64,000 bases of DNA from Marinobacter nitratireducens (lineage in GTDB: Bacteria > Pseudomonadota > Gammaproteobacteria > Pseudomonadales > Oleiphilaceae). Below the pieces are notes generated by a model. It ran no database searches. It worked only from the letters and a program-made list of their open reading frames with translations, and had not been told where the DNA came from. Positions 37,939 to 47,153 of this stretch are shown here, in pieces. Position 1 is the stretch's first letter. Every line of letters starts with the position of its first letter. A program made the position numbers and the translations under genes. The stretch spans positions 310,001 through 374,000 of the forward strand of contig NZ_ANIE01000007.1 in the NCBI RefSeq assembly GCF_000708045.1, read 5' to 3'.

Positions 37939-38787
37939 ATGCCGAAATTATTGATTACCCTTTGCCTGTTGGCTCTGACGGCCTGTTCACCGTCGGAAGA
38001 ACCTGTCGGGGAACAGGCACCACAAAATCCAGCGACACAGAATGGCGAGACTTCAAACGCCACGATGCCTTCTCCCACCAGACCCGATGCCGTGGTTACG
38101 ATTGCTGCCGATCCCTGGTGCCCTCACAACTGCACCGCAGGCAGCCCGGATGAGGGCTACGCAGTGGATATCGCCCGGGAAGCCTTTGCCCTCTCGGGTA
38201 TCAAGGTACAATACGTGAATATGAGCTGGGCCCGAGCGCTGCAACAGACTGAGAGTGGGCATATCGATGCCGTCGTCGGCGCCTTTGTGTCCGATGCGCC
38301 AAACTTCGTGTTTCCCGATCAGGCCAGCGGATACTCACGAACCGCACTATTCACGAACCCTGAAAGTGACTGGCAGTGGGAGGGTATTGAGTCCCTTCAG
38401 GATCAAACCTTGATGGTGATCAATGGGTACTCCTACTCCCCGGAAATCGATGCCTACGTCGATCGTCACAAGGACGATCCTGCAAGGGTATTGGTGCTCT
38501 CGGGCACATCGCCACTGAACCGGGCGATTGAGCTTCTGGAGCAGGGGCGATCCGATGTGTTTCCCGAGGATCAGGCGGTCATGAACTGGACAATCCGGAA
38601 TTCCGACCACAGCATCGTTCCTCGTCAGGCTGCGATGATCTATGAATCACCGTTCTACATTGCCTTTTCGCCCGCCAAATCCGATTCACCCAAACTGTCA
38701 AAACTGCTTTCACAGGGGATCATCAAGCTTCGCGAGTCCGGGAAGTTCGAGCAGATCCTGGCGCCCTATGGCTTGTCACAACCCTAA
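37939..38787 (+). CDS. Extracellular solute-binding lipoprotein (SBP family 3)
   Basis: 282 residues. A lipoprotein signal (LLALTAC, lipidated Cys near residue 16) is followed by a Pro/Asn-rich spacer and a family-3 binding domain (about 50-282) with VTIAADPWCPHNC, GYAVDIAREAFALSGI and ESGHIDAVVGAFVSDAPNF. There are no permease or ATPase genes beside it, so it may be an orphan sensor or binder rather than part of an ABC importer. It converges on the META-domain lipoprotein gene and overlaps it by 4 bp. Confidence 0.8.
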   Translation: MPKLLITLCLLALTACSPSEEPVGEQAPQNPATQNGETSNATMPSPTRPDAVVTIAADPWCPHNCTAGSPDEGYAVDIAREAFALSGIKVQYVNMSWARALQQTESGHIDAVVGAFVSDAPNFVFPDQASGYSRTALFTNPESDWQWEGIESLQDQTLMVINGYSYSPEIDAYVDRHKDDPARVLVLSGTSPLNRAIELLEQGRSDVFPEDQAVMNWTIRNSDHSIVPRQAAMIYESPFYIAFSPAKSDSPKLSKLLSQGIIKLRESGKFEQILAPYGLSQP

Positions 38788-39743
38788 TGGGTTGCGGTGA
38801 TATTCCTCCCGCCTTCCGAGATCAACCGGAGCTCTCCGTTTCGACCGATCGTAAGCCTTGAGGCCTGCCCCAGCATCTCCAGAAAACGTTGTTCCTGCGC
38901 CATCAGTTCCGACGCGCACGCCATCCGGGTCGAAACGATCCCCGTGACAACCAATCTCCCCTCCCCCGTCAACCTGTATCGGCCACTAAAGCGATTGCAC
39001 GAAGCCTCCCCGGCAATTCGGTTGTCCGCGAGGAACCGGATCGTTGCACGAGAGCGCTCAATGAGTGCGTCATTGCCAAGTTTCTGAACCTGCCACTCCA
39101 CCCCCCGGAACAGTCGCTCGGGGTCGCCACCGCATCCATTGAAGACCTCACCATTGACGTCAAGTTGAGCCTGATTAGGGAATTGGGCATCTGACATGGT
39201 GTCTTCGCACAGTTGCCGGGCCACGGTGAGAACCACCCGGATATTTTCCCCCTCGGCACCAAACACTCGGCCATGCCGGTTCGATTCAATCACCTCAACA
39301 GGCAAGGTCAGAGCAGGGCCTTGTTCGTAGGGACGAAGCAAAACGAGGTTTGACGAATCCACCGTCACATGCCAGAACGGCTCGTTGCCGCCAGCTTCAA
39401 ACGGCATGCTGACATCACCCGGCTGCAAACACTCGGGGTAGGTCTCGCCCTGAACCGTAAACCGCGCTTTCTCACCCTTGCTCCAAAAGCGGGTATCGTC
39501 CTCCCCTGGCGCAATGTACAAAGCTCCGGACGCACTCTCGGACGATTTGAGTAACAGATGCTTGTCCTGATACTCGACATTCAACAGGTTCGATTTCTCC
39601 CCCCTCGACACCCGGATGTCCAGCTCCCCGCAGGCGTACGCTATGCCTGAAGAGTCATCGGTTCCTGACAGTGTTGAGCAGGCGGATAACACGACGTTGA
39701 TCACAGTCACGACGGACAGCATCCATACTCGTCGCAAAGTCAT
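38784..39743 (-). CDS. Lipoprotein with META/HslJ domain
   Basis: 319 residues. Lipobox in VVLSACS near residue 22. The first part (about 35-110) resembles MliC-type lysozyme inhibitors (FWSKGEKARFTVQGETYPEC); the middle resembles the COG3650-type region (GNEPFWHVTVD...); the C-terminal META domain (about 215-315) has RSRATIRFLADNRIAGEASCNRFSGRY. This composite is common among envelope-stress lipoproteins. The exact role is unknown. Confidence 0.8.
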   Translation of the reverse strand: MTLRRVWMLSVVTVINVVLSACSTLSGTDDSSGIAYACGELDIRVSRGEKSNLLNVEYQDKHLLLKSSESASGALYIAPGEDDTRFWSKGEKARFTVQGETYPECLQPGDVSMPFEAGGNEPFWHVTVDSSNLVLLRPYEQGPALTLPVEVIESNRHGRVFGAEGENIRVVLTVARQLCEDTMSDAQFPNQAQLDVNGEVFNGCGGDPERLFRGVEWQVQKLGNDALIERSRATIRFLADNRIAGEASCNRFSGRYRLTGEGRLVVTGIVSTRMACASELMAQEQRFLEMLGQASRLTIGRNGELRLISEGGRNITATH

Positions 39744-39867
39744 ATTGAGTTCCCTTTCTGAAATGGACAGCGGGCTACAGTGTACTGCCCGCCATTGGTC
39801 ATCGCCATCGAAGTTATCGGACAGGAAGAGAAACTGTGATACGTAAAATTATTTGACAGTATTTAAC

Positions 39868-39896
39868 AAAAAAGGGCTGCCGTAGGCAGCCCTTTT
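39868..39896 (-). terminator. Intrinsic terminator of the PEP-CTERM gene
   Basis: Stem AAGGGCTGCC with GGCAGCCCTT and a 3-nt loop, flanked on the minus-strand 3' side by a run of T, 16 bp after the stop codon. Confidence 0.9.
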
Positions 39897-39912
39897 GATA
39901 CAACTTGGCGAA

Positions 39913-40812
39913 TCAGGCCTTTCTGCGACGGAAGGCCAGGCCAGAGAGTCCGAGACCCAGCAGAGCGAGAGTACCCGGCTCAGGAACGGATACCGGAGGC
40001 TGCTCGGTGATTTCCTCGACCTTGGTGTCGATGAAAGACTTGGTGAACGACTGCGCATTGGCGCCGCCACTGCGGAGGATGTTCAGATCCCAGCCGGCAC
40101 CACCACTGGCAAGCGCCAGGTCCACGTAGTCGGTTTCTGTAGTTCCGTATCCATTGCCAACAATGCCGTCACCCGCGCACTCAGTGTAACCACCGGAACC
40201 GTCTGCCTGGAAACCGTTCGCATCGCTGTCCACACCAATTGCGGAACCCGCGCCATCACAGGAGAACGGGTTATTCACGACCACGTTCAGGAGGGCGTTC
40301 AGCCCGCTAAGACCAGACAACAGCGACGAGGAGTCCAACGCGCCGTTAGTGTTATCGCGGTCCTCGTCTGTCACCAGGACGAAGTTAACAGCCGCGTCAC
40401 TCCGGTAGCTCAGATTATTGATCGCCCAATCCAGAGCATTCCAACCGTCCTCAGTACCACCCGTAGTCACCAGTGAGCCGGTGGCTGTTGCAAAGTCGGA
40501 GGAGCTACCCCAGTCCGACCCACCCATGTCGTGGGCATGAGGATCCAGATGATTTCCACTGTAATAGGAATCAGCGCCACCGAAGCCCACCAGGGAATAG
40601 CGGTTGGCATCGGTGACACCCACACCCTCGGCCTGAAGCCCGGATTCGAGACTCGCAATCATCGTGCTAAGCCAATTGTGCTCACCACTCATTGAGCCGG
40701 ACTCATCCACCAGGAACACCACATCGGCAGTAATCGGTGCCGCCATTGCAGCAGAACTCATCATCATTGCGGCAGCAACACCCGCTGTTCCCGCGATCCA
40801 TTGTTTTTTCAT
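39913..40812 (-). CDS. PEP-CTERM-anchored von Willebrand factor A protein
   Basis: 299 residues. A signal peptide (1-25, ending AMA) leads into a VWA domain with the metal-binding DESGS (residues 36-40, DxSxS) plus later Thr and Asp sites. The C terminus carries the exosortase sorting signal VPEPGTLALLGLGLSGLAF followed by RRRKA, so it should be processed and exported to the surface together with exopolysaccharide. No exosortase or EPS gene is in the window. A sigma-54-type promoter lies upstream, matching the PrsK/PrsR-RpoN control known for PEP-CTERM genes elsewhere. SD AAGGAG precedes the ATG. Confidence 0.88.
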   Translation of the reverse strand: MKKQWIAGTAGVAAAMMMSSAAMAAPITADVVFLVDESGSMSGEHNWLSTMIASLESGLQAEGVGVTDANRYSLVGFGGADSYYSGNHLDPHAHDMGGSDWGSSSDFATATGSLVTTGGTEDGWNALDWAINNLSYRSDAAVNFVLVTDEDRDNTNGALDSSSLLSGLSGLNALLNVVVNNPFSCDGAGSAIGVDSDANGFQADGSGGYTECAGDGIVGNGYGTTETDYVDLALASGGAGWDLNILRSGGANAQSFTKSFIDTKVEEITEQPPVSVPEPGTLALLGLGLSGLAFRRRKA

Positions 40813-40854
40813 GATTAAACTCCTTTTTTTCAGGTCTTTCGTTGCCTCACGACC

Positions 40855-40873
40855 TAAGCGGATTCCTTGCCAA
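40855..40873 (-). promoter_or_regulatory. Sigma-54 (RpoN) promoter of the PEP-CTERM gene
   Basis: On the minus strand TTTGGCAAGGAATCCGCTT has GG (40871-40870) and GC (40859-40858) exactly 10 nt apart, the diagnostic -24/-12 spacing. Predicted start near 40846, giving about 34 nt of leader with a good AAGGAG. Confidence 0.6.
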
Positions 40874-41043
40874 ACTCAACTATTTATTTTTATTTCATGC
40901 AATTAGAAACATACTCAGAGCCACAATCATGCCTGTGCGTAAAATCACTCGACACTTGACCCGCGGGCGGGCTGTGTTTGCCTCCCTCTTCATCTGAATC
41001 CGTTCGAACGCTATCCTTTGGGCTCAGCATCAGGAGGCACCTC

Positions 41044-41793
41044 ATGGCCATCAAGCTCTATCAGTTCGCTATTTCCCATTACTGCGAAAAAGTTCGCTGG
41101 GCTCTCGATCATAAGCAGATCAATTACCAGACCGTGACGCTGCTTCCAGGTCAGCATGTGAATGTGATTCGGCAACTGACCGGGGCAGATTCGTCCGTTC
41201 CGGTGCTGGATCATGATGGGCATGTGGTGCAGGGCTCGGCCCGCATTATCGACTATCTGGATGAAACGTTTCCCGAACGGTCGCTAACCCCTGACGATCC
41301 GTCGATCCGCGAACAAGCCATCGCCTGGGAGAAACGACTCGACGATGAACTCGGGCCGGCCGTTCGCTGCTACTCCTACCACCATTTCCTGCAGCGCCCC
41401 AAAGCTGTGGTCCCCTTGCTGACTGCCGGGACTCCCTTCTACAACCGGTTTCTGGTCAGCCTTGCTTTCAGCCGCGTCAATGAAGTCATGCGGAAGTGGA
41501 TGAAAATCAACGACAAGACGGCTGAGACGTCCCGGGAGACTATGGAAAGCCTGCTGACTGAGCTCACGGACCTATACGGGAAACAGCCATTTCTGGCTGG
41601 CAATCAATTCTCCCGCGCCGATCTGGCGGCGGCGGCCCTGTTTGCGCCCCTGTTCCAGCCCGACGCCTATCCCGTGCCCTGGCCGAAAGACCGGCAGATC
41701 CCTAAGGACGTCAAGGCCTGGCTGGAACGTTGGAACCCCCGACTCCAGACCATTGCCGAAATCTACAACCAGCATCGCAAGGCGGGACAATAA
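41044..41793 (+). CDS. Glutathione S-transferase family protein
   Basis: 249 residues from the ATG at 41044 with a perfect AGGAGG six nt before it. Thioredoxin-like half with KLYQFAISHYCEKVRWALDHKQINYQ, carrying a Cys in the active-site loop; SSVPVLDHDGHVVQGSARIIDYLDE; and a helical half with FLAGNQFSRADLAAAALFAPL. The SHYCEK loop suggests a glutaredoxin-like or omega-type enzyme. Third GST-type gene in this block; single-gene unit. Confidence 0.85.
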   Translation: MAIKLYQFAISHYCEKVRWALDHKQINYQTVTLLPGQHVNVIRQLTGADSSVPVLDHDGHVVQGSARIIDYLDETFPERSLTPDDPSIREQAIAWEKRLDDELGPAVRCYSYHHFLQRPKAVVPLLTAGTPFYNRFLVSLAFSRVNEVMRKWMKINDKTAETSRETMESLLTELTDLYGKQPFLAGNQFSRADLAAAALFAPLFQPDAYPVPWPKDRQIPKDVKAWLERWNPRLQTIAEIYNQHRKAGQ

Positions 41794-41904
41794 CTGGCTC
41801 CGTGGCGGAAAACGCCAGTAGCCCTGACGGAATGGGACACCGGCGATACCGGCCCCGCGTGCCACAATGGGTAAGCATTAACATGACACCCATAGGTATT
41901 TCGC

Positions 41905-42879
41905 ATGGCTCTGACCGACATGATCCTGGCCGTTTTCGAAGACAGCGGCCTCAAAGCCCTCTGGGAGACACTTGCGCCCTGGCTGGCGCTGGATGAGCGC
42001 CAACTCATTTTCGTCGTTGCCACGCCGGTTTTCGTGATCGTGGCCGTCTGGGAGTACCTGAAGATACGCCATGACCCCAAACTCATGGATACGCGTGAAG
42101 CCTTCCGCAACTTTGCCCTCGGCGCCGGCTACCAGGTCACCGAGTTATTGTTCGCAGGCATCATCGCCTTCCCGGTCTATGCGCTCTGTTACCACTACCG
42201 GCTGTTTGATCTGGAACTGAACTGGCTGACGGGCTTGCTGACCTTTGTCGGAGTGGATCTCTGTTTCTACTGGATGCATCGCGCCAGTCATCGTATGCGC
42301 TGGTTCTGGGCGGCTCATGTTGTCCACCATTCCTCGGAGCGCATGAACTTCTCGACCGCCATGCGTCAGAATGCCACGAATATTTTCAATGGCATGTGGG
42401 TGTTCTACCTGCCCATGGCCCTTCTCGGCTTCAATCCAGTATGGATCGGCATCGCCTACGCGCTGTCACTGGTGTATCAGTTCTTCATTCATACCACCCT
42501 GATCAGGCGCCTTCCGGGCTGGATCGAATTCATCTTCAACACCCCCAGCCACCACAGGGTCCATCACGGCCGCAATCCCGGTTACATCGACCGTAACTAC
42601 GGCGGCACGCTGATACTCTGGGACCGCCTGTTCGGCACCTTCGTTTCCGAAGATGCCCAGGATCCACCGGAATACGGCATCACCCGGCCGGTCCCTTCCA
42701 ATAACCTGCTTGTACTCTGGACTCACGAATACGTGGATCTGTTCCGCGACATGGCACGCCCTGGCAGATTAATGTCTCGACTCAAACATTTATGGAAGCC
42801 GCCGGAGTGGGAACGCCCGGCACCCACCAACCCGGAATCACAACATGCAGGAACACACATTCACCCTGACGGGCCTTGA
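41905..42879 (+). CDS. Sterol desaturase/fatty acid hydroxylase family membrane protein
   Basis: 324 residues with about five membrane segments. The three diiron His boxes are complete: HRASHR, HVVHHSSE and HHRVHHGRN. This is the family of fatty acid hydroxylases and alkylglycerol monooxygenase-like enzymes; the lipid substrate is unknown. The C-terminal 35 bp overlap the start of the following hydrolase gene, so the two are tightly coupled. Confidence 0.88.
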   Translation: MALTDMILAVFEDSGLKALWETLAPWLALDERQLIFVVATPVFVIVAVWEYLKIRHDPKLMDTREAFRNFALGAGYQVTELLFAGIIAFPVYALCYHYRLFDLELNWLTGLLTFVGVDLCFYWMHRASHRMRWFWAAHVVHHSSERMNFSTAMRQNATNIFNGMWVFYLPMALLGFNPVWIGIAYALSLVYQFFIHTTLIRRLPGWIEFIFNTPSHHRVHHGRNPGYIDRNYGGTLILWDRLFGTFVSEDAQDPPEYGITRPVPSNNLLVLWTHEYVDLFRDMARPGRLMSRLKHLWKPPEWERPAPTNPESQHAGTHIHPDGP

Positions 42880-43795
42880 TCAGCACCTTATCCATGGTGT
42901 GACCATTAGCCCTACCAGCCCATCCGCCATGCTGGTTATTGCCCATGGCATGGCCGAACATTCCGGACGATACACCGGGTTTGCCCGCTGGCTCGCGGAG
43001 CGAGGTATCGCGGTGACGACCTACAATCACCGCGGGCATGGTCCGAATTGCGGGCCCGAGACACTCGGCCTGTACCATCAACAGAGTGGATGGCATAAAG
43101 TCACAGACGATCTGCACCGGATTCTCATAGACGCACGTGCCCGCTTCCCCAGCCTCCCCTTGCTGTTATTGGGACACAGTATGGGGTCGTTCATCGCCCA
43201 GAGCTGTATCCAGCAACACCCACTCGCGGCAGACGCGCTGATCCTCAGTGCTACCAATCGCATTAACCCTTTTGAACTGAAATCATCACGCCTCCTGATC
43301 GGAATAATCCGTGCCTTTTTTGGCCCGGAGCACCGCAGTAAGTTTCTGGCAACCATGACGTTCGGCAAGTTCAATCGGCGCTTCCGCCCCAATCGAACAA
43401 CCTCCGACTGGTTGAGCAGAGATACCACTCAGGTCGACCAGTACCTCAGAGATCCACTGTGTGGCTTTGAATGCACCACAGGGCTCTGGCATGACTTTGT
43501 CAGTGGCATGCTGACGATCGATCCTCAGAGCTGGCGCAAGGATCTGCCCGTGCATCTGTTTGCCGGCACCTGTGATCCGGTCGGAGAAATGGGCGAGGGC
43601 GTCAGACGCCATTTTCAGGCCATCCGTAATGCTGGCGTTGAGCAGGTCACGCTGCGGCTGTTTGAAGGGGGGCGCCATGAAATGCTTAATGAAACCAACG
43701 CCGACGAAGTATGGAGCTATGTCCTGAGCCTGATAGAATCACAGGCCGGGGTCCGGGAATACGCGGACCAGTCGCAAACGCTGGAAACCGCCTGA
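42845..43795 (+). CDS. Alpha/beta hydrolase, monoacylglycerol-lipase type
   Basis: 316 residues. VIAHGMAEHSGRYTGFARWLAERG (oxyanion HG), LLLGHSMGSFIAQSC (nucleophile Ser), a late Asp in FAGTCDPVGEMG and the His of GGRHEMLNE form a complete triad. Closest in type to YqiA/PldB-like lysophospholipase or monoglyceride lipase. The coupling with the desaturase-family gene suggests a lipid-related step. The next gene, modA, begins in its stop codon (TGATG). Confidence 0.85.
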   Translation: MQEHTFTLTGLDQHLIHGVTISPTSPSAMLVIAHGMAEHSGRYTGFARWLAERGIAVTTYNHRGHGPNCGPETLGLYHQQSGWHKVTDDLHRILIDARARFPSLPLLLLGHSMGSFIAQSCIQQHPLAADALILSATNRINPFELKSSRLLIGIIRAFFGPEHRSKFLATMTFGKFNRRFRPNRTTSDWLSRDTTQVDQYLRDPLCGFECTTGLWHDFVSGMLTIDPQSWRKDLPVHLFAGTCDPVGEMGEGVRRHFQAIRNAGVEQVTLRLFEGGRHEMLNETNADEVWSYVLSLIESQAGVREYADQSQTLETA

Positions 43796-44580
43796 TGCCT
43801 GACGTGCCGTCACCGTTCAAACTGAATACCTGCATACATCGAGTCCTGCTGGTGGCAGCAATGATCTTATCGGCCCCGCTCGCCGGGGCAGGCGAGGTCC
43901 GTGTGGCGATCGCTGCCAATTTCACGGACACCGCCCGCGCACTGATCAGCGCCTTTGAACAGACCACGCACCACCTTGTCTCGGCAAGCTACGGTTCGAC
44001 CGGCAAACTCTACGCCCAGATAGAGCACGGAGCGCCTTTTGACGTGTTCATGGCGGCTGACATTCGCCGCCCCCAATTGCTGGAAGAAAACGGTCGGGGT
44101 GTTGCAGGAACCCGCTCCACCTATGCACAAGGCAAACTGGTTCTCTGGAGCCCTCGGACGGAGCAGTTCAGTGATCCCGTTCGCTGGCTGTCATCCGCCG
44201 ACTTCAGGAAACTGGCCATTGCCAATCCCAAGACCGCCCCCTATGGTGCCGCGGCGGAGCAGGTCCTGACCAACCTGGATTTGTGGAACCCAATTCAGCC
44301 CCGCCTGGTTCGCGGCGACTCCATTGCCCAGACCTTCCAGTTCGTTGCCACACACAATGCCGATGCGGGATTTGTAGCTCTGTCCCAGGTCAAGGCCTGG
44401 GATCGTGGGGCCGGATCGAGCTGGCCTGTCCCCCAGCAGTACTACTCACCGATACAGCAGCAGGTTGTTTTGCTGACCAGGGGCGAGAAGAATGACGCCG
44501 CGCGAGCCTGGCTTCAGTTTCTGAGTGAGCAAGAGGCCAAGACGATCATCCAGCGCTTCGGGTACGATACACCTCTCTGA
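43795..44580 (+). CDS. modA: Molybdate-binding periplasmic protein ModA
   Basis: 261 residues from the ATG overlapping the previous stop by one base. A signal peptide (about 1-32) is followed by EVRVAIAANFTDTARALISAFEQ, the SYGSTGKLYAQIEHGAPFDVFMAADIRRPQLLEENG oxyanion-binding region and ANPKTAPYGAAAEQVL. The high-affinity binding protein of the molybdate importer encoded by the next two genes. Confidence 0.92.
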   Translation: MPDVPSPFKLNTCIHRVLLVAAMILSAPLAGAGEVRVAIAANFTDTARALISAFEQTTHHLVSASYGSTGKLYAQIEHGAPFDVFMAADIRRPQLLEENGRGVAGTRSTYAQGKLVLWSPRTEQFSDPVRWLSSADFRKLAIANPKTAPYGAAAEQVLTNLDLWNPIQPRLVRGDSIAQTFQFVATHNADAGFVALSQVKAWDRGAGSSWPVPQQYYSPIQQQVVLLTRGEKNDAARAWLQFLSEQEAKTIIQRFGYDTPL

Positions 44581-44600
44581 TTCATCATTCCGGGCGACCC

Positions 44601-45278
44601 ATGGATCCATATTGGCAACCTATCTGGCTGACCATAAAACTGGCGGGATCAACGACCTTGCTTCTGCTCCTCGTGGGCACGCCGATCGCGTGGTGGCTTG
44701 CCCGGAGCAAACATTGGATCCGCCAGCCCGTTGCCGCCATTGTGGCACTGCCGCTGGTTCTCCCGCCCACCGTTCTCGGGTTCTATCTGCTGGTTCTGCT
44801 CGGCCCCAACGGCCCGATTGGAAGCGCGATGGATTCCCTTGGGCTGACGCTACTGCCCTTCACATTCGAGGGCCTGGTGATCGCATCCATGATCTATTCC
44901 CTGCCCTTTACCGTTCAGCCTCTGCAGAATGCCTTTCAGAACGTTCATCACCGATATCTCGAGGCCGCTGCCACGCTGAGCGCATCCCCGATCGATCAGT
45001 TTTTCTCGGTCGTGGTGCCCATGGCGCGAGCCGGGTTCCTGAGCGCCGCCGTACTGACATTCGCCCACACTGTCGGCGAATTTGGTGTGGTTCTGATGAT
45101 TGGCGGCAACATTCCCGGCGAGACCAAGGTGTTGTCCGTGGCCATCTATGACCATGTGGAATCCCTGGAGTACGTCCAGGCACATTGGCTGTCGGCCGGT
45201 ATGATTGCGTTCTCGTTCCTCGTCCTTGTTACGCTCTACTCCATCAACGGACGCATTGGAGCAGGAGCGCTCAAATGA
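44601..45278 (+). CDS. modB: Molybdate ABC transporter permease ModB
   Basis: 225 residues with about five to six membrane helices. The cytoplasmic EAA loop that contacts ModC reads YLEAAATLSASPIDQFFSVVVPMA, and VLTFAHTVGEFGVVLMIGGNIPGET is the typical ModB ending. Its stop overlaps the modC ATG (ATGA). Confidence 0.93.
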   Translation: MDPYWQPIWLTIKLAGSTTLLLLLVGTPIAWWLARSKHWIRQPVAAIVALPLVLPPTVLGFYLLVLLGPNGPIGSAMDSLGLTLLPFTFEGLVIASMIYSLPFTVQPLQNAFQNVHHRYLEAAATLSASPIDQFFSVVVPMARAGFLSAAVLTFAHTVGEFGVVLMIGGNIPGETKVLSVAIYDHVESLEYVQAHWLSAGMIAFSFLVLVTLYSINGRIGAGALK

Positions 45279-46357
45279 CTGTCGGGCCGGGCATCAAAGC
45301 CCGCTTTCAGTGCCGATACCCGGGGTTTGAGCTGGCAGTGGACCTCAAATTGCCGGGTAGCGGGGTGACCGCCCTGTTTGGCCACTCTGGTTGCGGCAAA
45401 ACCACCCTGTTGCGCTGCATGGCGGGATTACAACGTGCCGCCGGGACCATGTCGGTTAACGGCGATTGCTGGCAGAACGACACTCAGACCCGCCCGGTCC
45501 ATCACCGTCCGCTGGCCTACGTATTCCAGGAGACCAGTCTTTTCCCCCACCTGACGGTCCGGAAGAACCTGCTGTACGGCTATCGACGAACCCCGAAGGC
45601 AAACCGCCGCATCCAGATGGATCAGGCAATTCAATGGCTGGGGCTGGAGCATCTTCTGGATCGCATGCCCGGAGGCCTGTCCGGCGGGGAGCGTCAGCGC
45701 GTTGCCATTGGCCGGGCCATACTGACCAGCCCAAACCTGTTGTTGATGGACGAACCTCTGGCAGCGCTGGATCAGGCCAGCAAGCAGGAGATCATGCCGT
45801 ACCTGGAATCGCTCCGGGACAGCCTGTCCTTGCCCATCATCTACGTATCGCATTCGGCCGCGGAGGTAGCCAGGCTGGCGGATCACATTGTGATGATGGA
45901 CCGCGGCCGGGTGGTTGCCGAGGGCCCGCTGCAGGAGACGCTGGCGCGGACCGATCAGCCATTCGGTCTGGAAGAGGATGCCGGTGTCATACTGAACGCC
46001 ACGGTGAGGGAAATGGAGCCCAATTGGCACCTGGCGCGGGCGGAATTCGAGGGAGGACATCTGTGGATCCGCAGCCGTGACTCTCTCCATCAAGGGCAAC
46101 GTATCCGACTGCAGGTTCTGGCCAGAGATGTCAGCATTGCCCTGAAAGAGCATTCTGATCAAAGCATCCAGAACCTGATACCGGCGCGGGTCGATGAGAT
46201 TGCCACGGACCTGAGTCCCGGCACGGCGATGGTCCGGCTGGTCGCCGGAAACACCCCGTTTCTGGCGCGATTGACAAGCCGCTCTGTGGAATGCCTGGAC
46301 CTGCAACCAGAGCGTAGGGTCTGGATGCAGGTAAAATCAGTGGCAATTGTTGACTGA
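45275..46357 (+). CDS. modC: Molybdate ABC transporter ATP-binding protein ModC
   Basis: 360 residues from the ATG overlapping modB. Walker A GHSGCGKTT, Q-loop VFQETSLFPHL, signature LSGGERQRVAIGRA, Walker B LLLMDEPLAALD, H-loop YVSHS. A C-terminal MOP/TOBE-type molybdate-binding domain (about 290-355) has QNLIPARVDEIATDLSPGTAMVRLVAG, which lets it sense molybdate itself. No modE repressor gene is present nearby. Confidence 0.94.
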   Translation: MTVGPGIKARFQCRYPGFELAVDLKLPGSGVTALFGHSGCGKTTLLRCMAGLQRAAGTMSVNGDCWQNDTQTRPVHHRPLAYVFQETSLFPHLTVRKNLLYGYRRTPKANRRIQMDQAIQWLGLEHLLDRMPGGLSGGERQRVAIGRAILTSPNLLLMDEPLAALDQASKQEIMPYLESLRDSLSLPIIYVSHSAAEVARLADHIVMMDRGRVVAEGPLQETLARTDQPFGLEEDAGVILNATVREMEPNWHLARAEFEGGHLWIRSRDSLHQGQRIRLQVLARDVSIALKEHSDQSIQNLIPARVDEIATDLSPGTAMVRLVAGNTPFLARLTSRSVECLDLQPERRVWMQVKSVAIVD

Positions 46358-46371
46358 GAAAGCGTTGGGCT

Positions 46372-47013
46372 TTACCGGGTACCGTAGACCACCATGGTCT
46401 TGCCCTTGACCCGGACCAGTCCCTGATCTTCGAGGGTTTTCAGAACCCGACCCACCATTTCGCGGGAGCAGCCGACGATCCGGCCGATCTCCTGGCGGGT
46501 GATCTTGATCTGCATACCATCCGGATGCGTCATCGCGTCCGGCTCCTTGCAGAGATCCAGCAGTGTACGGGCAACACGACCGGTAACATCCAGGAACGCC
46601 AGGTCCCCGACCTTGCGCGTGGTCTGGCGCAGGCGGGATGCCATTTGTTCGCCAATAAAATAAAGAACACGCGGATCCTGCTGGGCAATCTCGCGGAATT
46701 TGGTGTAGGAGATCTCGGCAACTTCACACTCGGACTTCGCTTTCACCCAGGCACTGCGGGAATCCATGTTGTCAAACAGCCCCATCTCACCGAAGAAGTC
46801 TCCAGCATTGAGGTATGCCATGATCATCTCACGGCCATCGTCATCCTCGATGATTACCGTAACCGACCCCTTGACGATGTAGAACAGGGAGTCACTCTTG
46901 TCACCGGCGTAAATGATGGTGCTCTTGGCTGGGTAGCGCCGGCGATGGCACTGGGAAAGGAAATAATCGAGATGTTTGGTCTTCTGCTCAACCGGCTTGA
47001 CGATAGTAGCCAT
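46372..47013 (-). CDS. crp: cAMP receptor protein (CRP/Vfr)
   Basis: 213 residues. A cyclic-nucleotide domain (about 20-130) with [31 protein letters not shown], holding the cAMP phosphate-binding Glu and Arg-Ser. The dimer helix and C-terminal HTH ([28 protein letters not shown]) match CRP/Vfr closely. A global regulator of carbon use, and in Pseudomonas also of virulence and motility. Its neighbours osmC and speD are those found beside vfr in Pseudomonas. The SD GAGGAGG is unusually far (13 nt) from the ATG. Confidence 0.93.
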   Translation of the reverse strand: MATIVKPVEQKTKHLDYFLSQCHRRRYPAKSTIIYAGDKSDSLFYIVKGSVTVIIEDDDGREMIMAYLNAGDFFGEMGLFDNMDSRSAWVKAKSECEVAEISYTKFREIAQQDPRVLYFIGEQMASRLRQTTRKVGDLAFLDVTGRVARTLLDLCKEPDAMTHPDGMQIKITRQEIGRIVGCSREMVGRVLKTLEDQGLVRVKGKTMVVYGTR

Positions 47014-47153
47014 AATGCGAGTCGTGCCTCCTCAAATACTGGCGGGTCCCAATGGTTGTTATGCACCCGGCTTTCCCTGCGGGTTCGTTCATTTTTATTC
47101 AAAATCAGCGCAACTTATAACAAGAAGGCCTGATTTGGGCAACCGGAAACAGT

